A stretch of DNA of 28,524 nucleotides from OMOG01 sp041485845 (lineage in GTDB: Bacteria > Acidobacteriota > Terriglobia > Bryobacterales > Bryobacteraceae). Both the position numbers and the translations under genes were made by a program. The first letter of the stretch is position 1, and the number at the start of each line of letters is the position of its first letter. The notes under the pieces are model-generated. The model did no database searches. It was not told the DNA's origin and was given only the letters and a program-made list of their open reading frames with translations. Of the stretch, positions 22,784 through 28,524 are shown one piece after another. The stretch is taken from assembly GCA_041485845.1 (NCBI GenBank), contig JBGPKH010000030.1, forward strand, positions 1 to 28,524, read 5' to 3'.

Positions 22784-24284
22784 CGGCGCCCGGTTCCCCC
22801 AAAGCCGGAAAGTTTACGGTAAACGTGCTTCCCTTCCCCGGTTCGCTTTCCACCTCAATCGAGCCCCCGTGCTGTTGCACCACGGAGTAGCAGATGGACA
22901 GGCCCAGGCCGGTGCCCTTTCCCACCTTGGCGCGGGTGTAAAAAGGATCGAAAATATGATCGATGTCGCAGCGGGCAATCCCGCAGCCCGTATCGCGGAC
23001 GCGCGCGCGGACCGTCGCCGCGCTCCGTTCGGCCGAGACGGTCAGCGTTCCCCCGTCCGGCATGGCGTTGAGCGCGTTCAGAAACAGGTTCAGGAAGGTG
23101 TGCTCGAGAAGGCTCGCGACGCCCTTCACCCGGACCCCTTCCTCGAATTGGCGAACGATGTCGACCTTCTGAATGTGCGCCTGGTTGACCACCAGCGTGA
23201 TCGCGTCGCGAAGAACCGGCGGAAGATCGATCGCCGACGCGTCCACGCGCGCCGACGGGTTCGCAAAGCGCAGCAGGTTCTCGATGATCCCGGAGGCGCG
23301 GTGGATTCCGATATGGACCTTCCCGGCGCACTCCTTGCGAAACTCGGGCGTGATGTCGTCCTCCATCAGAAACTGCGCCGCCGAGGAGGAAATCGCCAGC
23401 GGCGTGCGCACTTCATGGGCGATGCCCCCGGCCATCACGCCCAACGCCGCGAGTTTCTGGGACTGCAGAAGCTGGGCCTCGAGCTTGCGGCGCTCGGTGA
23501 GATCCCGGCCGACGGCTACAATGCCGGAGATGCGGCCCGAGTCGTCCTTCATGGGCGAGAATACCCAGGAAACCGGGATGCGCGTTCCGTCGCGCCGCAC
23601 CAGGTCGTATTCGGCCGCGCCCGAGCCGCTTTGGGGCGCTTCGATGGCGAAGAAGGCCTCCAGCTCCGGCTGGCAGTCCGCGGCGCAGCAGGCCCACAGC
23701 GGCCGGCCTTCCACTTCGGCGAGCCGGAGCCCAGAAAGCCGTTCGGCGGCCCGGTTCCAGGTGAGAATCCGCCCGTTCGTGTCGGTCGAAAGGACCAGTT
23801 CGTTGGCGCTCTCGACCACGCTCGCCAGGTGGCGCTCCACGCGCCGGATTTCCTCTGCCAGGTGGAGCTGCTCGGTGACGTCGTCCATCAACAGCATCGC
23901 CAGCTCCACCCTCGCGCGCCAGATCATGGGGATGATGCTGTAGTAGTAGGTCCTGAGCGGCACGCCCGGAGCGCGATAGGTCAGGCGCTGGCCGTCGAAG
24001 GCGTTCCGGCTGGCAAAGACTTCGTGAATCTGCTTTTCCAGTTGCAGCTCTTCCACGATCACCCGGGGAAACGCCTCGATCAGAGGCCTGCCCAGAGTTT
24101 CCGCCTCGCTGCGCCGCGCCTTTGCCAGAAAATTGCGATTGGCCAGCACCACCTGAAGATGCTCGTCGATCAGCAGGACCGAGGAGGGGATGCTGTCCAC
24201 CAGCATCCGGTACATGGCCTCGGGATCCGCCTCCAGCAGGCGCTGGTAGCGCTGGCGGCCGCCGAGCATGGACATACTGGTCAT
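22752..24284 (-). CDS. Soluble PAS sensor histidine kinase
   Basis: The 510-residue kinase has no transmembrane helix, so it senses a cytoplasmic cue. Two PAS-like domains occupy about residues 22-130 and 148-265. The second contains an ACCAADC cysteine cluster in the place where ligand or redox sensing could occur. A HisKA domain follows with LGVMAGGIAHEVRTPL (His about 290), then the HATPase: N box HTFLNLFLNALNAMP, G1 DTGCGI, F box FDPFYT and G2 GKGTGLGLS. The ATG overlaps the stop of the second gvpF/L gene as ATGA, and the response regulator overlaps its 3' end. It is physically inside the gas-vesicle transcription unit, which suggests control of buoyancy or feedback from assembly. Confidence 0.93.
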   Translation of the reverse strand: MTSMSMLGGRQRYQRLLEADPEAMYRMLVDSIPSSVLLIDEHLQVVLANRNFLAKARRSEAETLGRPLIEAFPRVIVEELQLEKQIHEVFASRNAFDGQRLTYRAPGVPLRTYYYSIIPMIWRARVELAMLLMDDVTEQLHLAEEIRRVERHLASVVESANELVLSTDTNGRILTWNRAAERLSGLRLAEVEGRPLWACCAADCQPELEAFFAIEAPQSGSGAAEYDLVRRDGTRIPVSWVFSPMKDDSGRISGIVAVGRDLTERRKLEAQLLQSQKLAALGVMAGGIAHEVRTPLAISSSAAQFLMEDDITPEFRKECAGKVHIGIHRASGIIENLLRFANPSARVDASAIDLPPVLRDAITLVVNQAHIQKVDIVRQFEEGVRVKGVASLLEHTFLNLFLNALNAMPDGGTLTVSAERSAATVRARVRDTGCGIARCDIDHIFDPFYTRAKVGKGTGLGLSICYSVVQQHGGSIEVESEPGKGSTFTVNFPALGEPGADAAIHLPDRR

Positions 24285-24946
24285 GGTTGAGCGAGGGTCG
24301 CGAAGTTGTAGGGCGGCCAGGGGCCGCTGACCAGGACTTTCATGTCAAGGGGAACCACCGTCTTCATCTGCCGGGCTCTTCCGCGGAAATCTTCCACCGA
24401 GTCCCTGGGCACCAGGAAGTAAAGCGAAACCAGGCGGCCATTGTCCGCCGGCCGGGCTTCGTTTCGCTGGCCGGCATAGAGTCCCTTCAACTCGCAGGCG
24501 ATGCGCGCCGCCCACGTGCGCTCATCCGGTCGAAGACCGGCGTGACGTCCGCGGACCGCGGCCAGATACCGCGCCCCTTCCCTGGCGGGCTGGGGCTCTT
24601 CCGGCGGGGGCGCCCACCACAGCCGCAACCCCATTTCGGAGCGGCCCTCCAGCCGGCCGAGAAGCTCTTCGTACTCCACCCGCCGCTCGCGAATCCGATC
24701 CAGGACCGCGGATTCTTCCACCACGCAACCGAAACGAATGGGAATGACCGTGCGGGAGGCGTGGAACCAGGCGATGGCTCTCTCGTGCGCCAGCAGCCGG
24801 GTCATTTCCACCTCCGGGGCCGGCTCCGGCCAGGGTGAAACGGCGGCCGCCAGACCGTGACCTTCGATCACCAACAGCTCCGCAGGGCGCCCGGCCGGAG
24901 CTTCCCGGCCGTCCGGTTTGAAGATGCAATGCAGCAGGCAGTTCAT
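24281..24946 (-). CDS. gvpF: Gas vesicle protein GvpF/GvpL family (copy 2)
   Basis: This is a 221-residue protein. Family blocks include ERAIAWFHASRTVIPIRFG (N-terminal domain), SEMGLRLWW (centre) and LVSLYFLVPRDSVEDF then VSGPWPPYNFATL (C-terminal domain). The N-terminal domain is shorter than in the other two copies. It begins as an ATGA overlap with the preceding gvpL-like gene and ends as an ATGA overlap with the histidine kinase. Different GvpF/L paralogues in one cluster are common, and they form an assembly complex around GvpA. Confidence 0.88.
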   Translation of the reverse strand: MNCLLHCIFKPDGREAPAGRPAELLVIEGHGLAAAVSPWPEPAPEVEMTRLLAHERAIAWFHASRTVIPIRFGCVVEESAVLDRIRERRVEYEELLGRLEGRSEMGLRLWWAPPPEEPQPAREGARYLAAVRGRHAGLRPDERTWAARIACELKGLYAGQRNEARPADNGRLVSLYFLVPRDSVEDFRGRARQMKTVVPLDMKVLVSGPWPPYNFATLAQP

Positions 24947-25719
24947 CGCGGTTCCTCAGTCTCCGCGGGCCGGCCGAGAGCCGGCGCGAAGCTGTAGGGC
25001 GGCCAGGGGCCGGTGACGACGAAGTTCAGGCCCAGGGGGCCGTGCCTTTCGTCGAGCCGGGCGATCCTTTGGCGGAAGTCCCCCTCCTCGCCCGCCGGCA
25101 GAAGGAACGCCCAGTTGAAGATCGCATCGGAGGGTCCGCCGGCCTTCCAAACCCGGCGCTCGCGGAAGGCCGGAGCCTGCTGCCGGAGCTCCCCGGCAGC
25201 CTGCTCACAAACGGCGCGCAGCCACTGGCTCCTGGCCTCTTTCGAGGCCGCCTGGGAGCGCTTGGCCGCGAGGTACTTTATCCCAGGCGATTGCTCGCCC
25301 AATGCCGGCGTGAGGTTCTCGCTGGTCACCGTGCGGTCGAGCATCCCCTTGACGGACCACTCGCGCTTACCGCCCAGATCCCGAAAGAAGCCGGCGATGG
25401 GATCGCGGCTGCCGAGCAGAAAGCCGCGTACGCTCTCCAGCGACTCGAACAACGTGGCAAAGGGCGCGGGCAGCACCGGCGACTGCTCCATCACCCGCTC
25501 TACGACCGCCTCGTGCCAGGACACCCGCGGAGCCAGCCAGGCCAGGTCTTGCAAGCGCTCCTCGGCGCTTTCGCCGCAGAACTCCTCGCGGCGCACTTCG
25601 CTCAGCACGGCGCGCGCGGCGCCGGCGTCTTCTACAAACACGCCGGCCTGAGCGAACTCCAGCGCACCGCCGGGCGGCGCCATACAGTAGAGGTAGTAGG
25701 CTGTTTCCCGCGCGCTCAC
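24943..25719 (-). CDS. gvpL: Gas vesicle protein GvpL/GvpF family (copy 1)
   Basis: This 258-residue protein starts with GTG at 25719 after a GGGGGG ribosome-like stretch. Blocks include TAYYLYCM at the N-terminus, SWHEAVVERVMEQSPVLPAPF, FESLESVRGFL, REWSVKGMLDR, and FNWAFLLPAGEEGDF then VTGPWPPYSFAP at the C-terminus. The WSVKG and GPWPPYSF motifs are family hallmarks of GvpL-type members. It lies 51 nt after the Cdc48-like gene and is coupled by ATGA to the next gvpF. Confidence 0.9.
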   Translation of the reverse strand: MSARETAYYLYCMAPPGGALEFAQAGVFVEDAGAARAVLSEVRREEFCGESAEERLQDLAWLAPRVSWHEAVVERVMEQSPVLPAPFATLFESLESVRGFLLGSRDPIAGFFRDLGGKREWSVKGMLDRTVTSENLTPALGEQSPGIKYLAAKRSQAASKEARSQWLRAVCEQAAGELRQQAPAFRERRVWKAGGPSDAIFNWAFLLPAGEEGDFRQRIARLDERHGPLGLNFVVTGPWPPYSFAPALGRPAETEEPR

Positions 25720-25770
25720 GTTTGGATTCCCCCCATGATTTTCCCTAATAGCTGGCCGCTTCGCCGGCGC

Positions 25771-27900
25771 TTACCGCTTCTCCATCTCCTCCAGCGCCGC
25801 CTCCACGTCGGCCGGCTCGATCGCTACGCGGATCTCCTCCTCCGGCGCACGCTTTCCGCCTTGGACCGCGCGGCGCACGGCATGCAGCGCGGCGCGTGTA
25901 CACACGGATTCGATCTCGGCGCCGCTGAAGCCCTCCGTGCGCGCCGCCAGCGCCGCGGCGCCGACGCCCGATCCCAGCGGTTTGCGCCGCAGGTGCACCT
26001 CGAAGATCTCCCGCCGTCCGTCTTCATCCGGCGGAGGAATCTCCACGATCTCGTCGAAGCGCCCCGGCCGCAGCATGGCCGGGTCCACGCGGTCGACGCG
26101 GTTGGTGGCGCCCAGCACCAGCACGCCCTTGAGCTCCTCGATACCGTCCATTTCCGCCAGAAACTGGCTCAACACGCGCTCCGAGACGTGCGAGTCCGAG
26201 GCCTCGCCGCGCATGGGGACCAGCGCGTCGATCTCGTCGAAGAAGATGATGCAGGGCGCGGCCTGCCGGCCCTTGCGAAAAATGTCGCGCACGCCCTTTT
26301 CCGATTCGCCGACGTACTTGGATAGCAAGGCCGGCCCCTTCACCGCGATGAAATTCACGCGGCTTTCGGTGGCGATGGCCTTGGCCAGCAAGGTCTTTCC
26401 ACAGCCGGGCGGGCCCACCAGCAGGATGCCCTTGGGCGGATGAATGCCCGCCTGGGCGAACACGCTTCCATAGCGCAACGGCCACTCCACCGCCTCCACC
26501 AGTTGCTCCCGGACACGAACCAGGCCGCCCACGTCCTCCCAACGGACATTGGGGATCTCGACAAACACCTCGCGCGTCGCCGAGGGCTCGATCTCGCGCA
26601 GCGCGTCCAGAAAATCGTCCATCTCCACTTCGAGCTTGGCCAGTAGTTCGTACGGGATGCGGGCCAGCGCAAAATCGATTTCCGGCAGGATGCGCCGCAG
26701 CCGGTTCATCGCCGATTCCCGGCACAACGCTTCCAGATCGGCCCCCACGAAACCGTGCGTGATCTCGGCCAGGTGCGGCATGTTGACGTTTTCCGCCAGC
26801 GGCATGCCGCGGCTGTGAATGCCCAGGATCTGCTCGCGCCCGCAGCGGTCGGGAATGGGAATCGAGATCTCGCGGTCGAACCGTCCCGGCCGGCGCAGCG
26901 CTGGGTCGAGCGCGTTGGGAAGATTGGTCGCGGCAATCACGATCAGGTGCTGGCGCCGGGCCAGGCCGTCCATGAGGGCGAGCAACTGCGCCACCACGCG
27001 CTTCTCCACGTCCCCCACCACGTTCTCCCGCTTGGGCGCGATGGCGTCGATCTCGTCGATGAAGATAATGGCCGGGACCTTGCGCGAGGCCTCTTCGAAA
27101 ATCTTTCGCAGGTGGGCTTCGCTTTCCCCGTAGAACTTGTGGATCACTTCCGGGCCGCTGACGGAGAAGAAGCTGGCCTCGGTCTCGTGAGCGATGGCGC
27201 GCGCGATGAGCGTCTTGCCGCACCCCGGAGGGCCGTGCAACAGCACGCCTTTGGGCGGGTCGATCCCCAGCCGCTCGAACACCTCGGGGTAACGCAGCGG
27301 CAACTCGATCATCTCGCGGATGCGCTGGAGCTGGGACTTCAGCCCGCCGATATCCTCATAGCTGATATCGCTCGACGCCGCCGGTTCCTGCGGCTGGTCC
27401 CTGCCGACCACCAGTTGCGTGGCCGGATGAATCAGAACCGGACCCTTGGGTACGGTGCTCTCCACTTTGAAGTCCGCCCAGCGGCTGCCGAACAGCGTGG
27501 CCCGGATGCGGTTGCCCTCCATCACCGGCAGCCCGTCGAGCAGGCTCCCGATGTAGTTCAGATCGCGCTCGGAAGGCGTGATATTGACCGGAGCCAGCAC
27601 CACCCGCTCGGCCGGGCGGCAGGAGATCTTGCGCACCGAGACGAATTCGTCGAGCCCCGCGCCGGCGTTTTCGCGCACCAGCCCGTCCAGTTGAATCCTG
27701 GATTGCCCGCGCATCTCCTTGTGCGCCAGCATGGCCTTGCACACGGTTTTGCGTTTTCCGGAGACCTCGACAATGTCTCCGCTGGCGGCCCCGATCTTTT
27801 CCAGATCTTCCGGCCCGATGCGGGCAAAGGCCCGCGCCACGTCTTTGTTGAGCGCTTCGGCGACGCGGAGCTTCAGGGTGGCTTCCTCAACTGTGGTCAT
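25771..27900 (-). CDS. Cdc48/p97/VAT-type double AAA ATPase
   Basis: This is a 709-residue AAA unfoldase. An N-terminal double-psi-barrel-like domain occupies residues 1 to about 170 (LNKDVARAFARIGPEDL..GDIVEVSGKR). Two AAA modules follow. D1 has Walker A GPPGCGKT at about 223-230 and Walker B IIFIDEIDA at about 278. D2 has Walker A GPPGCGKT at about 496-503 and Walker B IIFFDEIDAL at about 551. Sensor and arginine-finger regions (RRPGRFDREI, LRPGRFDEI) are intact. Cdc48 proteins are usual in archaea and eukaryotes but patchy in bacteria. In this cluster it probably remodels or disassembles Gvp complexes, which is inference. The ATG at 27900 has no strong ribosome site. It is the first gene of the minus-strand cluster. 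Confidence 0.92.
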   Translation of the reverse strand: MTTVEEATLKLRVAEALNKDVARAFARIGPEDLEKIGAASGDIVEVSGKRKTVCKAMLAHKEMRGQSRIQLDGLVRENAGAGLDEFVSVRKISCRPAERVVLAPVNITPSERDLNYIGSLLDGLPVMEGNRIRATLFGSRWADFKVESTVPKGPVLIHPATQLVVGRDQPQEPAASSDISYEDIGGLKSQLQRIREMIELPLRYPEVFERLGIDPPKGVLLHGPPGCGKTLIARAIAHETEASFFSVSGPEVIHKFYGESEAHLRKIFEEASRKVPAIIFIDEIDAIAPKRENVVGDVEKRVVAQLLALMDGLARRQHLIVIAATNLPNALDPALRRPGRFDREISIPIPDRCGREQILGIHSRGMPLAENVNMPHLAEITHGFVGADLEALCRESAMNRLRRILPEIDFALARIPYELLAKLEVEMDDFLDALREIEPSATREVFVEIPNVRWEDVGGLVRVREQLVEAVEWPLRYGSVFAQAGIHPPKGILLVGPPGCGKTLLAKAIATESRVNFIAVKGPALLSKYVGESEKGVRDIFRKGRQAAPCIIFFDEIDALVPMRGEASDSHVSERVLSQFLAEMDGIEELKGVLVLGATNRVDRVDPAMLRPGRFDEIVEIPPPDEDGRREIFEVHLRRKPLGSGVGAAALAARTEGFSGAEIESVCTRAALHAVRRAVQGGKRAPEEEIRVAIEPADVEAALEEMEKR

Positions 27901-27915
27901 AGATTAGTCACATAC

Positions 27916-27943
27916 GGAGCAGGCCTGGAGGCCTACCCTGGTC
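27916..27943. repeat. Palindromic GC repeat, partial copy C
   Basis: GCAGGCCTGGAGGCCTACC matches the right arm of copies A and B (GGCAGGCCTGGAGGCCCACC). The left arm is missing. It is located just upstream of the Cdc48-like start. Confidence 0.55.
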
Positions 27944-27950
27944 CTAGATA

Positions 27951-28101
27951 GTTTCTGGCGCAAAAATGCCATTTTCGGCTCCAAGACCACTCCCTGACGG
28001 TCGTGGCTCTGAAATGGCTGTTGCACCTACAGGCCTTCCTACGGAGCCGCGACCGTGAGGGAGCGGTAGCCTGGCCCAAAACCGAATTTTGCGCCGGAAA
28101 G
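27951..28101. repeat. MITE-like palindromic element, copy 2 (inverted)
   Basis: This has the same size and plan as 15825-15975. The right end TTTTGCGCCGGAAAG (28087-28101) matches copy 1's left end as its reverse complement, and the left end GTTTCTGGCGCAAAA is a mismatched partner. Inner arms are CACTCCCTGACGGTCGTGGCTC and GAGCCGCGACCGTGAGGGAG (about 27988-28009 and 28044-28063). Comparing reverse complements gives the better match to copy 1 (for example TGCAACAG..TTTCAGAGCCACGA), so the two copies are inverted relative to each other. Confidence 0.75.
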
Positions 28102-28108
28102 TAGCTAA

Positions 28109-28155
28109 GCTCGTTCGGGGACTGCGCCCCGAACGAGTGGCCCCTGCGGGGCCAC
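28109..28155. repeat. Two adjacent perfect hairpins
   Basis: CTCGTTCGGGG-actgcg-CCCCGAACGAG (28109-28136) is a perfect 11-bp stem. It is immediately followed by GTGGCCCC-tgc-GGGGCCAC, an 8-bp stem (about 28136-28155). They lie between the MITE and the Hsp20 gene and could end the Hsp20 transcript, though no U-tract is present. Confidence 0.5.
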
Positions 28156-28290
28156 AGGAAGTCAGGAGTCGAGGAAGGCAGAAGCCGGGCCGCCACGATG
28201 TCCAGGGGGCGCCGCATTCTGACTCCTGTCTTCCTGTCTCCTGACTCCTCAACATCGGCAATTTCTTGTCGATGTGGGCGCTGTAGGCGC
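28156..28290. repeat. Inverted GTCAGGAGTC-type repeats downstream of Hsp20
   Basis: GGAAGTCAGGAGTC (about 28158-28171) pairs with GACTCCTGTCTTCC (about 28220-28233, one mismatch). A second CCTGACTCCT follows. No ORF or RNA gene is recognised here. It is repetitive intergenic DNA. Confidence 0.45.
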
Positions 28291-28524
28291 CTATTGGCGG
28301 CTGCACTTGATCTCCACTACCCCGTTGTTGCAGCTCACCTGCGCTTTCTCGCGCGAAAAGCTCTCCGGCAGCAGGACCTCCTTGCGGTACTTCTTGTCCC
28401 CTTTCTGCGCCGTGATGGTGAGCAAGTCGTCCTCGATTTCGATGTGGACATCTTCGGCCCCGATGCCGGGCATCTCGGCCACCACCAGAACGTGGTCTTT
28501 CTCCTCGAACACGTCGACCGCCGG
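28291..28524 (-). CDS. Hsp20/alpha-crystallin small heat-shock protein, 5' end outside window
   Basis: This is an ATP-independent holdase chaperone. The visible 77 codons read PAVDVFEEKDHVLVVAEMPGI, then EDVHIEIEDDLLTITAQKG and RKEVLLPESF, ending VEIKCSRQ. They cover the alpha-crystallin domain with its EMPG and beta-sandwich strands. The frame is open through the window edge, so the N-terminal arm and start are missing; the GTG at 28512 is internal. The I-x-I-type C-terminal anchor is not obvious. Hsp20-like proteins (GvpH and relatives) are frequent in gas-vesicle clusters. This one is on the same strand 390 nt upstream of the Cdc48-like gene, separated by repeats, so membership in the cluster is likely but not certain. 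Confidence 0.88.
   Translation of the reverse strand, partial: PAVDVFEEKDHVLVVAEMPGIGAEDVHIEIEDDLLTITAQKGDKKYRKEVLLPESFSREKAQVSCNNGVVEIKCSRQ

Noticed and set aside
22770..24290. 506-codon plus-strand frame
   Set aside because: Antisense to the histidine kinase whose H, N, G1, F and G2 boxes are all intact.
26755..27951. 398-codon plus-strand frame
   Set aside because: Shadow of the Cdc48-like ATPase; its sequence is rich in His/Arg/Gln with no domain.

Overview
The window (28.5 kb, GC-rich) looks like chromosomal DNA from an Acidobacteriota-type bacterium, possibly Bryobacterales/Solibacter-like. That placement is inference: it rests on the high GC, the many palindromic intergenic repeats and the style of the proteins. 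No rRNA or tRNA is present to confirm it.

Layout. (1) 1-1378: an RND/HlyD-type periplasmic adaptor gene (+), probably the end of an efflux operon that starts outside the window. (2) 1380-2336: a decayed stretch holding the C-terminal remnant of one gene. (3) 2337-8812, minus strand: a tight five-gene operon. In transcription order it encodes an MtrA/DmsE-like decaheme cytochrome, an MtrB/PioB-like outer-membrane barrel, a small cupredoxin with a CuA-type ligand motif, a Tat-exported 4x[4Fe-4S] NrfC/PsrB-like protein, and an NrfD/PsrC-like quinol-interacting membrane protein with an unusual C-terminal extension. (4) 9696-15815, plus strand and divergent: two tandem OmcA/MtrC-family decaheme cytochromes with the relic of a third between them, then a membrane-anchored tetraheme cytochrome c. 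Together (3) and (4) read as a trans-envelope electron conduit: quinone pool, NrfD/FeS module, cupredoxin or periplasmic hemes, MtrA inside MtrB, then surface decahemes. The direction (extracellular reduction or oxidation of an outside donor) cannot be read from sequence.

(5) 16117-27900, minus strand: a compact gas-vesicle cluster. In transcription order: a Cdc48-type double AAA ATPase, two GvpL/F proteins, a PAS histidine kinase, a receiver-only response regulator, GvpA, a small coiled-coil protein, GvpN, a second small coiled-coil protein, a third GvpF/L, GvpG, a tandem-fused ArsA/Get3-like ATPase, a GvpA/J/M-type protein, GvpK and GvpJ. Several junctions are 4-nt ATGA overlaps, so most of it is probably co-translated. 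An Hsp20 gene (28291-28524, cut by the window edge) lies just upstream on the same strand.

Two copies of a ~150-bp palindromic MITE-like element in opposite orientations (15825-15975 and 27951-28101) sit exactly at the two edges of the gas-vesicle cluster. A second palindromic repeat family lies directly on the stop codons of the two small coiled-coil genes. The most notable points are the electron conduit with a CuA-type cupredoxin and a fused NrfD, the gas-vesicle cluster carrying a double ArsA ATPase, a Cdc48 ATPase and an embedded two-component system, and the inverted repeats bracketing that cluster.
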